The notes: generated from the sequence alone by a model not told the origin. A DNA stretch of 64,000 nt from Ralstonia pickettii DTP0602 (GCA_000471925.1 CP006667.1:2914001-2978000); one strand, 5' to 3'; counted from the first letter of the stretch, positions 30,653 to 41,472 are shown. Translations and numbers: made by a program.

Positions 30653-31657
30653 TCAGGGCAGCGTGAGGCGCGCCACGTTGTTGCGGTTGGCTGCCTTCAG
30701 GTCGACCGGCTCGCCATTGCGGGTCATCGACTCGATGCCCTTTACGTTGCCGATCACCACCTTGTACGGGGGCGTGCCGCCACCGGCCACGGACTGGCCG
30801 GCCTTGGCGGTACCGCCCAGCACCACCTTGCCGTTCTTGTCCCGGATTTCATACCAGGTGTCGGAAGCAAAGCGGATCTGCAGTTCGCCCGCGCCTGCTG
30901 CGACTGCCGGTGCCGCCGGTGCTACCGGCGCAACGGGAGCAGGCGCAGCGGCAGGCGGCACCACGGCTGCCGATGCCGTAGCAGCAGGAGCCGCCTGGGC
31001 AGGTGCCGCCACGGCGCTGGCGGGCACTGTCTCGGCGGACGGCGCCGGCGAATCGGCCCCGGCCATCACCGGCGGCAGCGCCGCCGTGACCGTGCCGGGC
31101 TCCGTGCCCGGCGCTGCTGCATGTTCTTCCGCCACCGGGGTTTCAGCCGCGGCGCTGCGCGTTTCGATCCAGTGGCGGATGTGGTCCAGCCCGAACCAGC
31201 CGCCCGCGGCCAGCCCCACCGCCACCAGCGCCAGCCAGATCCAGCGCCCGCCCGTGCCGCCGGAGCGGAATCGGTTGCGGTCGTCGAAGGCCGCATTGAT
31301 GCCGCCCTCGCGCTGGCGTGCGATTTCCGCCACCTGCACCACCTGGCGCGGCTGGAAGCGCGCCAGCAGCGGGTCGATATCGACATGCAGCATGCGCGCA
31401 TAGGCGCGCATCACGCCCTTGGCGAAGGTCACGTCGGGCACCGCCTGGAGATCGCCGGCTTCGATCGCGCGCAGCTTGGTCGCCGCCACCTTCAGGCGCG
31501 CGCTGACGTCTTCCACTGACATTCGCTGCGCCTCGCGCTCGCGCGCCAGTGCCGCGCCGATCTCGCGCGCGGCGGCTTCGCGGTCTCCTTCGTGCGCGCC
31601 CCCGCCGACGTGTTGCGTCGGTACGGCCTGGCCTGCGGCGCGGTCGTGCTCACTCAT
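30653..31657 (-). CDS. RodZ-like helix-turn-helix protein with DUF4115 domain
   Basis: This 334-aa protein has an N-terminal Cro-type HTH (about 30-100, with [20 protein letters not shown]), a basic region, one transmembrane segment (about 132-153, [19 protein letters not shown]), a long Ala/Pro/Val-rich periplasmic linker (about 165-255) and a C-terminal DUF4115 domain (about 258-334). This matches RodZ, which ties MreB to the cell-wall machinery; the cytoplasmic HTH in RodZ binds MreB rather than DNA. Its start overlaps the pilW stop by 8 bp, so the two are coupled. Confidence 0.82.
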   Translation of the reverse strand: MSEHDRAAGQAVPTQHVGGGAHEGDREAAAREIGAALAREREAQRMSVEDVSARLKVAATKLRAIEAGDLQAVPDVTFAKGVMRAYARMLHVDIDPLLARFQPRQVVQVAEIARQREGGINAAFDDRNRFRSGGTGGRWIWLALVAVGLAAGGWFGLDHIRHWIETRSAAAETPVAEEHAAAPGTEPGTVTAALPPVMAGADSPAPSAETVPASAVAAPAQAAPAATASAAVVPPAAAPAPVAPVAPAAPAVAAGAGELQIRFASDTWYEIRDKNGKVVLGGTAKAGQSVAGGGTPPYKVVIGNVKGIESMTRNGEPVDLKAANRNNVARLTLP

Positions 31658-32429
31658 CCCATGCTCCTTGTTCGTAGGCGCTCAACTCACGCGAATCGGG
31701 GAAACGGCTGCGCAGTTGCGCCCCCAGCGCATCCTGCGTGCGGCTGTCGCCCTGACGGTGGGCAATGCGCGCTCCCAGCCAGAGGGATTGCGCACTGACA
31801 AACTGGCTGCTGTTGACGCGCTGGGCATACTGCCGCGCCTGCGCGAAGTCGCCGCGCCGGTAATAGACTAGCGCGAGGTTGGTGTTGGCCACCGGGTTGT
31901 TGCGGTCGTAGCCGAGCGCGGCCTTCAGGTTCTGTTCCGCTTCGGCGCTGTTGCCGCGGCGCAGCTCGCACGCGCCCAGGCTGATCATCGGCTTGACAGG
32001 GCCGCCGGCCGACGGCGCCGACGCGGCGCGCTGCAGCATCGGCACGGCCTCGGCATAACGGCCTTCCTGGCACAGGAACCAGCCGTAGTTGTTAAGCAGG
32101 TCGCCGTCGTTGCCGCGCATCGAAACTGCGGTGCGGAAGCTGTCATCGGCGAGCGCACGCTCATTCATGTTCATGTAGATCAGCGCGCGCACATGGTAGG
32201 CATCGGCCAGCGACGGATCGATGGCGATGGCCTGCTTGATCTCGTCAAGCGCGACCGCGTTCTGGCCGGCCTCGAGATAGTTGGTGGCCAGCTGCAGCCG
32301 GATGCCGGCGCGGCGCCTTGCATCGGTCTGGTCGGAAACGGCCTGGAGATCCTGCGCCGGCGTATGCGGCAGCTGGCAGCCGGACAACATCAGCAGCCCC
32401 AACAGGGCCGCAGCGATCAGACGGATCAT
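31650..32429 (-). CDS. pilW: type IV pilus biogenesis/stability lipoprotein PilW (PilF-like)
   Basis: From the ATG at 32429 the 259-aa product begins with a lipoprotein signal ([18 protein letters not shown], lipobox LSGC, Cys18) and consists of about six TPR units (for example [19 protein letters not shown]). Family members are outer-membrane lipoproteins that help PilQ secretin assembly. The ATG overlaps the rlmN stop (ATGA) and its own end overlaps the RodZ-like start. Upstream in-frame sequence to 32828 is the rlmN gene in another frame and is not coding here. Confidence 0.88.
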   Translation of the reverse strand: MIRLIAAALLGLLMLSGCQLPHTPAQDLQAVSDQTDARRRAGIRLQLATNYLEAGQNAVALDEIKQAIAIDPSLADAYHVRALIYMNMNERALADDSFRTAVSMRGNDGDLLNNYGWFLCQEGRYAEAVPMLQRAASAPSAGGPVKPMISLGACELRRGNSAEAEQNLKAALGYDRNNPVANTNLALVYYRRGDFAQARQYAQRVNSSQFVSAQSLWLGARIAHRQGDSRTQDALGAQLRSRFPDSRELSAYEQGAWDE

Positions 32430-33580
32430 GCAGGGCGAGCCTCCCGAGACTGGCCGGCGGCAGTGACCGGCACCAGCGGCGTGATCTTGCCGAACTTGCC
32501 GCGCTCGGCCAGGCGGGTGCGGTCCTTCACTTCCCCGGCCAGCTGGCCGCAGGCGGCGTCGATATCGTCGCCGCGCGTCTTGCGGATGGTGGTCACGATG
32601 CCCGCGTCCATCAGCACCTGCGCGAAACGCCGGATCTGTTCGTTGTTGGAGCGCTTCAGGCCCGATTCCGGGAAGGGGTTGAACGGGATCAGGTTGAACT
32701 TGCACGGCACATCGGCCACGAGCTTCAGCAGTTCTCGCGCATGCTCGACGCCGTCGTTGACGCCATCCAGCATGCAGTATTCGAAAGTAATGAAATCGCG
32801 CGGCGCGAATTCCAGGTAGCGGCGGCATGCCGCCATCAGTTCGGCCAGCGGGTACTTCTTGTTCAGCGGCACCAGAACGTCGCGCAGGGCGTCGTTGGAC
32901 GCGTGCAGCGACACGGCGAGGGCCACCGGCAGATCTTTGGACAGCCGGTCCATCATCGGCACCACGCCGGAGGTGGACAGCGTCACGCGACGGCGCGACA
33001 GGCCGTAGGCGTTGTCGTCGAGCATCAGGCGCATGGCCGGCACGACGGCATCGTAGTTCAGCAACGGCTCGCCCATGCCCATCATCACCACATTGGAGAT
33101 GACGCGGTCATCCTTGGGGCCGCGGCCCAGTTGCTCGCGCATGGCAAACTCGGCCATCCACAGCTGCCCGATGATCTCACCGGTGCTGAGGTTGCGCGAG
33201 AAGCCCTGCTTGCCGGTCGAGCAGAACCGGCAGTTGACGGCACAGCCAGCCTGCGAGGAAACGCACAGCGTGCCGCGCGTTTCCTCTGGGATGTAGACCG
33301 TTTCCACCGCATTGCCCTGGCCCACGTCTAGCAGCCACTTGCGCGTGCCGTCGGCCGACAGGTTGTCGGTGATGACGGCAGGCGCGCGGATCTCGGCCCG
33401 CGTCGCGAGCTTTTCGCGCAGCGACTTGGCGAGATCCGACATGGCGTCGAAGCGGCTGGCACCGTAGTGGTGGATCCAGCGTTGCAGTTGCCGCGCACGG
33501 AACGGCTTCTCGCCGAGCTCGCCGCAATAAGCGGTGAGCGCGTCCGCGTCGAGGTCGAGCAGGTTGACGAGGTCGTTCAT
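32426..33580 (-). CDS. rlmN: dual-specificity 23S rRNA/tRNA (adenine-C2)-methyltransferase RlmN
   Basis: This 384-aa radical SAM enzyme has [11 protein letters not shown] (near 112-122), the CxxxCxxC-type cluster ligands, [10 protein letters not shown], and a late [11 protein letters not shown]. It methylates C2 of A2503 in 23S rRNA and A37 in some tRNAs. It is 53 bp downstream of ndk on the same strand and overlaps pilW by 4 bp, the conserved ndk-rlmN-pilW order. Confidence 0.96.
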   Translation of the reverse strand: MNDLVNLLDLDADALTAYCGELGEKPFRARQLQRWIHHYGASRFDAMSDLAKSLREKLATRAEIRAPAVITDNLSADGTRKWLLDVGQGNAVETVYIPEETRGTLCVSSQAGCAVNCRFCSTGKQGFSRNLSTGEIIGQLWMAEFAMREQLGRGPKDDRVISNVVMMGMGEPLLNYDAVVPAMRLMLDDNAYGLSRRRVTLSTSGVVPMMDRLSKDLPVALAVSLHASNDALRDVLVPLNKKYPLAELMAACRRYLEFAPRDFITFEYCMLDGVNDGVEHARELLKLVADVPCKFNLIPFNPFPESGLKRSNNEQIRRFAQVLMDAGIVTTIRKTRGDDIDAACGQLAGEVKDRTRLAERGKFGKITPLVPVTAAGQSREARPA

Positions 33581-33633
33581 GGCGGCAAACTCAGCTTCGG
33601 TGTCAGTCTAGTCCTGGCAGCAGCGCCAAACAA

Positions 33634-34059
33634 TCAGCGGCTGTAGACGTGCATGCCCGGGAAGAAGAACGACACTTCCACGGCAGCGGTTTCAGCAGCG
33701 TCCGAGCCGTGCACGGCGTTGGCGTCGATGCTGTCGGCGAAGTCGGCGCGGATGGTGCCCTTGTCGGCCTTCTTCGGGTCGGTGGCGCCCATCAGCTCAC
33801 GATTCTTAACGATGGCGTTTTCACCTTCCAGGGCCTGGATCATGACCGGGCCGGAAATCATGAAGTCCACCAGGTCCTTGAAGAACGGACGCTCCTTGTG
33901 GACAGCGTAGAACTGCTCGGCTTCGCCGCGCGACAGGTGCACCATCTTGGCAGCAATGATCTTCAGGCCGGCGGCCTCGAAACGGGCGTAGATCTGGCCG
34001 ATAACGTTCTTGGCCACGGCATCCGGCTTGATAATCGACAGGGTGCGTTCGATCGCCAT
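33634..34059 (-). CDS. ndk: nucleoside diphosphate kinase
   Basis: This 141-aa protein starts [18 protein letters not shown] and has the usual length. The active-site His lies in NAVHGSDA (near 117). It transfers phosphate from ATP to other nucleoside diphosphates. TCGGAG lies upstream of the ATG. A TAGAAT (34112 to 34107, minus strand) could be part of its promoter, though no matching -35 is seen. It is the first gene of the long minus-strand block. Confidence 0.97.
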   Translation of the reverse strand: MAIERTLSIIKPDAVAKNVIGQIYARFEAAGLKIIAAKMVHLSRGEAEQFYAVHKERPFFKDLVDFMISGPVMIQALEGENAIVKNRELMGATDPKKADKGTIRADFADSIDANAVHGSDAAETAAVEVSFFFPGMHVYSR

Positions 34060-34419
34060 GAAAAACTCCGAAAAATGAAGGGGTTACAAATGGATTAAAC
34101 GTGGGATTCTACCACGAAGACTATGACGCTTTCGAGGGTCTTCCCCGCTCTGACGCGAGTCTTGCCGGCGTTGCGGCGCCGGCCGGCACAAGTAACACGA
34201 AGAGCACATTACATCCTTGTCATGTCCGGAACGCGACGGGCCGATGCGCGTCCAACGTGAGCGGCGGCCAAGTGGCGCGAAGCACGGTTTGGCGTGTCTT
34301 CTGGGTTACCCCGCCCTTGCAATTCGCCCGCCCAGATGCCACATTGACGATGGTTCCGTCCGGAGTCGATCCGAATGATTGGATTTCCGGCGCCTCACCG
34401 TTTTGAGACAGGAGTCACC
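34060..34419. other. 360-bp divergent intergenic region, no gene seen
   Basis: This region separates ndk (minus) from the Bax-inhibitor-like gene (plus). It should hold both promoters, but only a weak -10-like TAGAAT for ndk was seen. ORFs across it have no family resemblance and were rejected. Confidence 0.6.
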
Positions 34420-35124
34420 ATGGATAACAAGCTGAATACCTACGGTTTCGGCAACAGTGCGTCGACCGTCACTGACGTCGTCGTTCGCAACCGGGTCTTG
34501 CGCAACACTTACTGGCTGCTGGCCCTCTCGATGATCCCCACCGTGCTCGGCGCGTGGATCGGCGTGGCCACCGGCTTCAGCTTCATGGCGGGCAACCCCT
34601 TCCTGTCGCTGATCCTGTTCCTGGGCATTGCGTTCGGGTTCTTCTACGGCATCGAGAAGACCAAGAACAGCAGCATGGGCGTGGTCCTGCTGCTGGCCTT
34701 CACGTTCTTCATGGGGCTGATGCTGTCGCGGCTGATCGGCGTGACACTGCAATTCTCGAACGGGCCGGCGCTGATCATGTATGCCTTTGGCGGCACGGCG
34801 GCGGTATTCGGCGCAATGGCCACCATCGCCACGGTCAGCAAGCGTGATTTCTCCGGCCTGGGCAAGTTCCTGTTCGTCGGCGTGATCCTGCTGATCCTGG
34901 CCAGCGTCGCCAATATCTGGCTGCAGCTGCCCTCGCTGATGATCACGGTTTCGGTGATCGCCATCGGTATCTTCTCGGCGTACATCCTGTTCGATGTGCA
35001 GCGCGTGGTGAATGGCGGCGAGACCAACTACATCACCGCCACGCTGGCGATCTACCTGGACGTGTACAACGTCTTCGTCAACCTGCTGGCGCTGCTGGGC
35101 ATCTTCGGCGGCAGCCGCGAGTGA
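34420..35124 (+). CDS. Bax inhibitor-1 / YccA family inner-membrane protein
   Basis: From the ATG at 34420 (MDNKLNTYGFGNSA), preceded by AGGAG, the product is 234 aa with seven hydrophobic segments from about residue 27 to 230, typical of the BI-1/YccA/YbhL family. E. coli YccA interacts with and inhibits FtsH; other family members are pH-dependent Ca2+ leak channels. FtsH control by HflKC is also encoded in this window, about 12 kb away. A strong terminator follows the stop. Confidence 0.88.
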   Translation: MDNKLNTYGFGNSASTVTDVVVRNRVLRNTYWLLALSMIPTVLGAWIGVATGFSFMAGNPFLSLILFLGIAFGFFYGIEKTKNSSMGVVLLLAFTFFMGLMLSRLIGVTLQFSNGPALIMYAFGGTAAVFGAMATIATVSKRDFSGLGKFLFVGVILLILASVANIWLQLPSLMITVSVIAIGIFSAYILFDVQRVVNGGETNYITATLAIYLDVYNVFVNLLALLGIFGGSRE

Positions 35125-35143
35125 CGGCAAACGCCGCAGCATG

Positions 35144-35169
35144 AAAAACCGGCCTGTTGGCCGGTTTTT
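35144..35169. terminator. bidirectional rho-independent terminator
   Basis: AAAAACCGGCC, loop TGTT and GGCCGGTTTTT form a perfect 11-bp stem with A and T tracts, between the convergent Bax-inhibitor-like gene and rlmD. Confidence 0.92.
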
Positions 35170-35199
35170 CTTTGGGCGCCAGCTGATGGATGGGCCGGT

Positions 35200-36663
35200 T
35201 CAGCCGCGGTCGAACACCGCGATCGATTCCACGTGCGAGGTGTGCGGGAACATGTTGACCACGCCCGCGCCGCTCAGCCGGTAGCCCGCCTCGTGCACCA
35301 GCAGGCCGGCGTCGCGCGCCAGCGTCGCGGGGCTGCATGAGACATAGACGATGCGCTGCGGAAGCACGTCGCTGCCCTGCTGCGCCAGTTCGCCCAGCGC
35401 TTTGCACACCGCCAGCGCGCCCTCGCGCGGCGGATCCACCAGCCAGCGGTCGAAGCGGCCCAGCGCAGCGATATCTTCGGCGGTGACTTCGAACAGGTTG
35501 CGGCAGGCAAACTCGGTCTTGTCGGCCAGGCCGTTGTAGCCGGCATTGGCCAGCGCGCGCGTGGTCAGCGCCTCGCTGCCCTCGATGCCCATCACCGACT
35601 TGCCCTGCGTTGCCAGCGGCAGCGTGAAGTTACCGATGCCGCAGAACAGGTCGAGCAGCCGGTCCTGCGGCTGCGCGTCGAGCAGGCGCAGCGCGCGGCC
35701 AATCAGCACGCGGTTGATCTGATGGTTGACCTGGGTGAAGTCGGTCGGCTTGAACGGCATGCGGATGCCGAATTCCGGCAGCGTGTAGGCCAGCTCGACG
35801 TCGGTCGGGTAGAACGGGTAGACCGTGTCCGGGCCCTTGGGCTGCAACCAGAACTGCACCTTGTAGTCGTCGGCAAAGGCGCGCAGCAGGTCCTTGTCGG
35901 CATCGGTCAGCGGTTCCAGGATGCGCAGCACCAGCGCGGTCACTTCCTGGCCGACGGCCAGCTCGATCTGCGGCATGCGGTCGCGAATCGACAGGCCGGC
36001 CACCAGCTCGCGCAGCGGCACCAGCATCGCCGACACGTGCGGCGGCAGGATCTCGCAGCGAGTCATGTCGGCCACGTAGCTGCTCTTTCGCTCATGGAAG
36101 CCGACCAGCACGCCGCCCTTCTTGACCACGTGGCGCACGGTCAGCCGCGCGCGGTAACGGTAGCCCCAGTCCGGCCCGGCGATCGGGCGGAACACCACGT
36201 CCGGCTTCACTTTCGACAGGTGCCACAGGTTGTCTTCCAGCACGCGCTGCTTGATTGCCAGCTGTGCACGCGAATCCAGATGCTGCATCGAGCACCCGCC
36301 GCAGACGCCGAAATGCTGGCAGCCGGGCTTGACGCGCATCACCGATTCCTGCCGGATCTCGACGAGATGGGCCTGTTCATAGCTGGGCTTGCGGCGGAAG
36401 CTGCGATAGCTGACGGTTTCGCCGGGCAGCGCGCCTTCGACAAAGATCACCTTGCCGGGCGTGCCGTCCTCGTTCACCAGGCGGCCGACGCCGCGGGCTT
36501 CCATGTCGAGGCTCTCGATCGACACGACCGGGTCCGCTGCCGGCGTGCCAGTGTTAGCGGCAACGCGGCCACGGGGCTCTTTTGCGCCGGGAGCGGCACT
36601 TGCCTCGGCAGTGGCGGCCGGGCCTGCAGGCGTTTCTTGTAGGGAGGACACGACTTGGGACAC
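35200..36663 (-). CDS. rlmD: 23S rRNA (uracil(1939)-C5)-methyltransferase RlmD
   Basis: Starting at the GTG at 36663 ([14 protein letters not shown]) the product is 487 aa; the GTG at 36651 is an alternative, and there is no ATG nearby. A Pro/Ala-rich N-terminus and TRAM domain (about 50-110) precede the 4Fe-4S Cys set in [10 protein letters not shown], the SAM loop [16 protein letters not shown] and the catalytic Cys in [11 protein letters not shown]. It methylates U1939 of 23S rRNA. The frame is open upstream to 36849, but that overlaps the divergent gene and lacks similarity. Confidence 0.92.
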   Translation of the reverse strand: MSQVVSSLQETPAGPAATAEASAAPGAKEPRGRVAANTGTPAADPVVSIESLDMEARGVGRLVNEDGTPGKVIFVEGALPGETVSYRSFRRKPSYEQAHLVEIRQESVMRVKPGCQHFGVCGGCSMQHLDSRAQLAIKQRVLEDNLWHLSKVKPDVVFRPIAGPDWGYRYRARLTVRHVVKKGGVLVGFHERKSSYVADMTRCEILPPHVSAMLVPLRELVAGLSIRDRMPQIELAVGQEVTALVLRILEPLTDADKDLLRAFADDYKVQFWLQPKGPDTVYPFYPTDVELAYTLPEFGIRMPFKPTDFTQVNHQINRVLIGRALRLLDAQPQDRLLDLFCGIGNFTLPLATQGKSVMGIEGSEALTTRALANAGYNGLADKTEFACRNLFEVTAEDIAALGRFDRWLVDPPREGALAVCKALGELAQQGSDVLPQRIVYVSCSPATLARDAGLLVHEAGYRLSGAGVVNMFPHTSHVESIAVFDRG

Positions 36664-36760
36664 CAGATGAAACCTGACGTATTGTTTGCGAAAGCGGGAT
36701 TGTATGCCAGTCCGGGCCAGCGCCGGTGGCGGCGTCCCGACGATCCGACGGAGACGGCAA

Positions 36761-37615
36761 ATGGAACTGATTTCGTGGAATATCCAGTGGGGCCGCGGCG
36801 CCGACGGGCGCGTGAGCCTGCAGCGGCAAATCGAGACCATGCGCGGCATCGCTGACGCCGACGTGATCTGCCTGCAGGAAGTTACGCGCGGCTTCGGCGA
36901 ATTGCGCGGCGGGCCGGGCGAGGACCAGGTGGCGGAACTGACCGCGCTGCTGCCAGGCTTTCATGTGCTCTATGCACCGGGCGTGGACCGGCGCACTACC
37001 AGCGGCGGCCTGAAGCAATTCGGCAACCTGATTGCCACCCGCCTGCCAGTGCGCGAAGTCTTCCACCATGCCCTGCCCTGGCCGGCGGACCCGCAGGTGG
37101 CGTCGATGCCGCGCGTGGCGCTGGAAGTGACGGTCGAGGCCGGCGCGCATCGGCTGCGCGTGATCTGCACGCACCTGGAGTATTACTCGGCACACCAGCG
37201 CGCCGCCCAGGCCGAAGCCTTGCGCGACTGGCACGTTCAGGCCTGCGACCATGCGCGCCGCCCGGGCCGCAGCGAAAAATGGCCGGGCCCGTTCACGCCC
37301 GAGCCTCGCCCGGCCGAGGCCATCCTGTGCGGCGACTTCAACAGCAAACCCGACGATATCGCCTATCGCCGCATGCTGGAGCCGTTCGAAAATGCCACGC
37401 CGCCCTGGCGCGACGCCTGGCTGCATGCGCATCCCGGCCAGCCGCACGCGCCAACCTGCGCGATACACGACAAGGAGCAATGGCCGGAGGCGCCGTTCGC
37501 CTGCGATTTCATGTTCTTGACGGACAACCTCGCCGCGCGCATCCGGCGCTGCGAGGTCGATGCGGATACCGCCCACTCGGACCACCAGCCGATCCTGCTG
37601 TCGCTGGATCTGTGA
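36761..37615 (+). CDS. endonuclease/exonuclease/phosphatase family protein
   Basis: From the ATG at 36761 ([17 protein letters not shown]), with GGAG 7-10 bases upstream, the product is 284 aa. EEP-fold motifs are all present: SWNIQ, LQEVT (metal Glu, near 45), the HLEYYS region, GDFNSKP (near 191) and SDHQPI (catalytic His near 276). The superfamily cleaves phosphodiester or phosphomonoester bonds in DNA, RNA or lipids; the substrate here is unknown. No signal peptide is seen, so it is likely cytoplasmic. It is convergent with the rpoS-linked exonuclease. Confidence 0.88.
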   Translation: MELISWNIQWGRGADGRVSLQRQIETMRGIADADVICLQEVTRGFGELRGGPGEDQVAELTALLPGFHVLYAPGVDRRTTSGGLKQFGNLIATRLPVREVFHHALPWPADPQVASMPRVALEVTVEAGAHRLRVICTHLEYYSAHQRAAQAEALRDWHVQACDHARRPGRSEKWPGPFTPEPRPAEAILCGDFNSKPDDIAYRRMLEPFENATPPWRDAWLHAHPGQPHAPTCAIHDKEQWPEAPFACDFMFLTDNLAARIRRCEVDADTAHSDHQPILLSLDL

Positions 37616-37630
37616 TGCCGACCGGCGCGC

Positions 37631-38470
37631 TCAGTCCTCGAGGTCTTCGGCTTCCGGGGTGAGACGCTGCAGCCGGAACGCCTGCAGGTATTCCATCCAC
37701 TGCTCGCCGGGCAGCTCAGCCAGCGATTCCTGGACGAATTCCATCTCGACGTCGAACTCGCGCGGCGACAACCCGCCGCGCATCAGCTGGAAGCGGCAGT
37801 ACATCAGGTAGGTGTTGACGACGTCGGTCTCGCAGTAGGCGCGGATCTCGTCAAGCTGGCCAGCCTGGTAGGCCTGCCAGACCTTGCTGCCGTCCATCCC
37901 CATCTTGCCCGGGAAGCCGCACAGCTTGGCCAGGTCATCCAGCGGCGCGCTGGCGCGGGGCTGGTACATCGCCAGCAGGTCCATCAGGTCCAGGTGCCGC
38001 ATGTGGTAGCGGCTGATGTAGTTGTTCCACTTGAAGTCGCGGCTGTCGTCCTCGCGGCCCTCGCCCATTTCCCAGTAGCGTGGCGCGGTGACGCCGTTGA
38101 CCAGGCCACGGTAATGCAGCACCGGCAGGTCGAAGCCGCCGCCGTTCCATGAAACCAGTTGCGGACTGTAGCGCGCGATCAGTTCGTAGAACTTCTGGAT
38201 CAGCGTGGCCTCGTTGTCTTCCGTGGTGCCGAGCGAGCCGACGTGGAACACGCCCGAGCCATCGCGATGCGTGCGCCGCAGCACGCAGGAAATCGCCGCG
38301 ACGCGCTGCAGGTAGTGCGGAAGGAAATCGCTACCGGTCTTTTCCCGGCGGGCAGAGAACGCATGCTCGGCGACTTCGGCGTCGCTCATCGCATCGGGGT
38401 GGTCATGCAAACGGCGCAGGCCGGCGACATCGGGAATGGTCTCGATGTCGAATACCAGCACAGGGGTCAT
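37631..38470 (-). CDS. predicted 3'-5' exonuclease (DNA_pol_B_exo2 type)
   Basis: This 279-aa protein has DEDD exonuclease motifs: FDIET at residues 7-11 (Exo I), [12 protein letters not shown] (near 107-118, Exo II) and [13 protein letters not shown] (near 213-225, Exo III, YxxxD type). It resembles the proofreading domain of family B polymerases without a polymerase. Its ATG overlaps the rpoS stop (ATGA at 38467-38470), so it is probably translationally coupled to the stationary-phase sigma factor. A role in DNA repair in non-growing cells is inference. Confidence 0.88.
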   Translation of the reverse strand: MTPVLVFDIETIPDVAGLRRLHDHPDAMSDAEVAEHAFSARREKTGSDFLPHYLQRVAAISCVLRRTHRDGSGVFHVGSLGTTEDNEATLIQKFYELIARYSPQLVSWNGGGFDLPVLHYRGLVNGVTAPRYWEMGEGREDDSRDFKWNNYISRYHMRHLDLMDLLAMYQPRASAPLDDLAKLCGFPGKMGMDGSKVWQAYQAGQLDEIRAYCETDVVNTYLMYCRFQLMRGGLSPREFDVEMEFVQESLAELPGEQWMEYLQAFRLQRLTPEAEDLED

Positions 38471-39645
38471 AGAACGGCGTCCTTCCTGACACCTTGCGAA
38501 GCGAAATGCCGCTTGAGCTTGACCAGCGCCTCCTGCTGGATCTGGCGCACGCGCTCGCGCGTGAGGCCCATTTCCTCGGCGAGCTCTTCCAGCGTGGCGG
38601 GCTCGATATGGTTGAGGCCGAAGCGGCGCTCCACCACGTAGCGATGCTTTTCCGACAGGCGCGCCAGCCAGAGCTTCATCAGCCCTTCCAGCTCGCGGTG
38701 TGCCACCTCCTGGTCAGGGGCGGCGTTGTGCTCGTCGGAGAGGAAATCCAGGAGGCTCGAGCCGGGATCGAGATCGAACGGCGTATCGAGCGAGGTGGTA
38801 TGTTCGTTGAGTGCCAGGACGTCCTGCACTTCGTCCGGCGTCTTGCCCAGCAGGTGGGCGATGTCTTCCAGGCTGGCGTCGCGCCCGTCGGTGCCGCCCT
38901 TCTCCAGATGGCGCTTGGCGCGCAGCACCTGGTTCAGTTCGCGGATCACGTGGACCGGCAGGCGGACCGTGCGCGCCTGGTTCATGATGGCGCGCTCGAT
39001 GCTCTGGCGGATCCACCACGTGGCATACGTCGAGAAGCGGAAACCGCGCGACGGATCGAATTTCTCGATCGCGTGCATCAGGCCGAGGTTGCCTTCCTCG
39101 ATCAGGTCCAGCAGCGGCACGCCGCGATTGAGGTAGCCCTTGGCGATGCTGACCACCAGCCGCAGGTTGCGCTCGATCATGACCTGGCGCGCGGCAAAGT
39201 CGCCGTCCTTGGCCAGCGTGGAGAAATGCAGTTCTTCCGGCGCGGACAGGAGCGGCTTGATGCTGATGCGGTTCAGGTAATGCTGGACTGTGTCGGCGGC
39301 CAGCTCAGTATGCAGCACCGAGCGGAAGTCGTCGTGCTCGGCGGCCGCGCCGTCGGTACCGTTCTCTGCCTCGCTCTCTTCCTCGTCTTCCGCGTCGTCA
39401 TCGTCGTCGTCGCGCAACTGGCGTTCGTTGTCGTCGGCGAGCAGGTCCGCCTCGCGCAGGCCCACCGTAGCGGACGTGGCGATCGGCTCGTCGGTAACAG
39501 GAATCAGTTCAGCAGCGAGATCGGGCTCGAAGGCTTCCGCATCGGCGCGCTCGTCGGGATGTGCCACACCAGCCTTCACTTCCGGCTGCTTGGGACGGCG
39601 AGCCCTGCTGACGATTCCGGAGGAGACGGTTTTCTGGCGTGGCAT
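38467..39645 (-). CDS. rpoS: RNA polymerase sigma factor RpoS
   Basis: This 392-aa sigma70-family protein has region 2 with [27 protein letters not shown] and [17 protein letters not shown] split across residues of about 160-225, region 3, and region 4 with [20 protein letters not shown]. It controls the stationary-phase and stress response. It is longer than E. coli RpoS (330 aa) because of an N-terminal extension of about 60-100 residues with a run of six Asp followed by a Glu/Asp-rich stretch (about 79-98). It follows nlpD by 6 bp and overlaps the downstream exonuclease by 4 bp. Confidence 0.95.
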   Translation of the reverse strand: MPRQKTVSSGIVSRARRPKQPEVKAGVAHPDERADAEAFEPDLAAELIPVTDEPIATSATVGLREADLLADDNERQLRDDDDDDAEDEEESEAENGTDGAAAEHDDFRSVLHTELAADTVQHYLNRISIKPLLSAPEELHFSTLAKDGDFAARQVMIERNLRLVVSIAKGYLNRGVPLLDLIEEGNLGLMHAIEKFDPSRGFRFSTYATWWIRQSIERAIMNQARTVRLPVHVIRELNQVLRAKRHLEKGGTDGRDASLEDIAHLLGKTPDEVQDVLALNEHTTSLDTPFDLDPGSSLLDFLSDEHNAAPDQEVAHRELEGLMKLWLARLSEKHRYVVERRFGLNHIEPATLEELAEEMGLTRERVRQIQQEALVKLKRHFASQGVRKDAVL

Positions 39646-39651
39646 GAACCC

Positions 39652-40524
39652 TCACTGTGGCGGCAGGTACCGCATCGGATCAACCGGTTTTCCGTTCTTG
39701 CGAACTTCGAAGTGAAGCTTCACCCGGTCGGTATCGCTGTTGCCCATCTCAGCAATCTTCTGGCCTTTCCGGACCGCGGATTGCTCTGTCACAAGCACCT
39801 TGTCGTTGTGCCCGTACGCAGTAAGAAATGTCTCGTTGTGTTTGATGATGACAAGATTCCCGTAGCCGCGCAAGGGGCCTACGTGAATCACCCGGCCATC
39901 GTCCGCTGCCAGCACCGCATCACCTTTCTTGCCCGCAATATCGATGCCTTTATTGGCCTTGTCATCGAATTTACCGACCATCTGGCCGGTCGCCGGCCAC
40001 GCCAGCTTCATCGAGCCATCGGCGACTGGCGCCGACGGGATGGCGGCCGCAGCAGCCGGCGCAACCGGTGCCGCAACCGGTGCCGCAGCCGTAGCCGCCG
40101 GCGGCACCGGGGCGCCAGCCGGACGGGCCTGGTCGATCGGCTGCCCCTGCACCGTACCGGGCGCCACCGGCATGGTGGTCACGCCGGGTGCAGTGTTGAC
40201 GTCGGCACCTGGCGGCACGATGCGCAACAACTGCCCAACTTCAATCTGGTTCACATTGCTCAGGTTGTTCCACGCCGCTACATCGCGATAAGACTGGCCG
40301 TTTTCCAGCGCGATACGGTAAAGGGTATCGCCTCGCTTGACCCGATAGTATCCGGGCGGTGCCGGCTCCTGCGACGCGGTGGCGGTGCCGGAGATGGAAG
40401 TACGGTCCACCACGGGGGCCGGCATCGGCGAACTGGCGCAGGCGGCCAGCAGGGCCGTCAGCGCGGAAGCCGCAAAAAGTTGTCCGGCGCGTGCGAAATA
40501 TTGCGATTTCACGATGTTGTGCAT
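39652..40524 (-). CDS. nlpD: LysM/M23 lipoprotein NlpD (amidase activator type)
   Basis: This 290-aa protein has a lipobox LAAC (Cys near residue 29), a LysM domain (about 57-105, YRVKRGDTLYRIALENGQ), a Pro/Ala-rich linker and a C-terminal M23 domain. The M23 metal ligands are incomplete: the HxxxD site reads KGIDIAG and the last motif reads KLHFE instead of HxH. As in E. coli NlpD and EnvC, this implies a non-catalytic activator of a cell-wall amidase in septum splitting. It sits just upstream of rpoS; in E. coli the main rpoS promoter lies inside nlpD, but I did not locate one here. Confidence 0.92.
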   Translation of the reverse strand: MHNIVKSQYFARAGQLFAASALTALLAACASSPMPAPVVDRTSISGTATASQEPAPPGYYRVKRGDTLYRIALENGQSYRDVAAWNNLSNVNQIEVGQLLRIVPPGADVNTAPGVTTMPVAPGTVQGQPIDQARPAGAPVPPAATAAAPVAAPVAPAAAAAIPSAPVADGSMKLAWPATGQMVGKFDDKANKGIDIAGKKGDAVLAADDGRVIHVGPLRGYGNLVIIKHNETFLTAYGHNDKVLVTEQSAVRKGQKIAEMGNSDTDRVKLHFEVRKNGKPVDPMRYLPPQ

Positions 40525-40532
40525 AGTTCGAC

Positions 40533-41444
40533 TCAGATGGTGCCCGATTTTAAGGGCACAAAGAAAACGGCTTCAAGCGCGGTTCGGTGAAAGCGATGGC
40601 GGTTGCGCCGCTCGATCAGCAGCAATTGCTGCGTGACGGTCTGGCCGGGCACGCCTGCCGGCGGCACCACCGCCACCGGGGCGATCAACCGCCCGCCGAT
40701 CGCCAGTTGCTCCAGCAGCGCCTCGGGCACCTCCATGCCGGCGGCGGCCAGGATGATGGCCGAGAACGGCGCCGCCTGCGGCAGCCCGAGCATGCCATCG
40801 CCGTAGTGCAGGCGCAGGTTGGGCACGCGCAGCGGGCGCAGGTTGGCCTTGGCCTGCTCGTGCAGCGGCCGGATGCGCTCGATCGAGAAGACTTCGCGCG
40901 CGACCTGGCTCAGCACCGCGGCCTGGTAGCCGCAGCCGGTGCCGATCTCCAGCACGCGCTCCAGCGGCGCGTCGGCCGCCAGCCCTTCACGCAGCAGCTC
41001 GATCATGCGCGCCACCACCGAGGGCTTGGAAATGGTCTGCTGGTGGCCGATCGGCAGCGCAGCGTCCTCATACGCCTGCGATGCCAGCCCCGGCTCGACG
41101 AACAGGTGGCGCGGCACCGTGGCGATGGCCGACAGCACGCGCTCGTCGCGGATGCCCGCGGCGCGCAGCCGCCCGGCCAGCGCCACGCGCGCGCGCGCCG
41201 AGGCCATGCCGCCACCGCCGGCCGTGGCGGCCGAGGCGCGCTGCTCGACCTTGCTGGCGGGAGCCGGCACGGGCGCCGGTGCTGCGGTCCGCGGCAGCCG
41301 CGGCTTGGCGGGCTTGGGAGCGGGCGCGGCCGGCCGCGGCGTTCCGACCGCGGGCATGCCGGCGGTGCGCGCCGGTGCAGGCTTGCGTTCGACGACCGCG
41401 TCCAGCGGCAGCGGAAACTTGTTGCGAGGGGGCGTGGAACTCAT
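40533..41444 (-). CDS. pcm: protein-L-isoaspartate O-methyltransferase
   Basis: This 303-aa protein has a C-terminal methyltransferase core (about 90-300) with [15 protein letters not shown] (SAM loop), the substrate segment [15 protein letters not shown] and [16 protein letters not shown]. The first 80 residues are Pro/Ala/Lys-rich and absent from the 208-aa E. coli enzyme. It repairs isoaspartyl residues in aged proteins. It lies between surE and nlpD-rpoS, the conserved stationary-phase survival order, with 8 bp to nlpD. Confidence 0.95.
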   Translation of the reverse strand: MSSTPPRNKFPLPLDAVVERKPAPARTAGMPAVGTPRPAAPAPKPAKPRLPRTAAPAPVPAPASKVEQRASAATAGGGGMASARARVALAGRLRAAGIRDERVLSAIATVPRHLFVEPGLASQAYEDAALPIGHQQTISKPSVVARMIELLREGLAADAPLERVLEIGTGCGYQAAVLSQVAREVFSIERIRPLHEQAKANLRPLRVPNLRLHYGDGMLGLPQAAPFSAIILAAAGMEVPEALLEQLAIGGRLIAPVAVVPPAGVPGQTVTQQLLLIERRNRHRFHRTALEAVFFVPLKSGTI

Positions 41445-41472
41445 CGGGGGCGCGACACAGCGGGACGGTGGC

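Noticed and set aside
34101..34406. 101-codon plus-strand ORF upstream of the Bax-inhibitor-like gene
   Set aside because: No family resemblance, no good ribosome binding site, and it occupies the expected promoter region.
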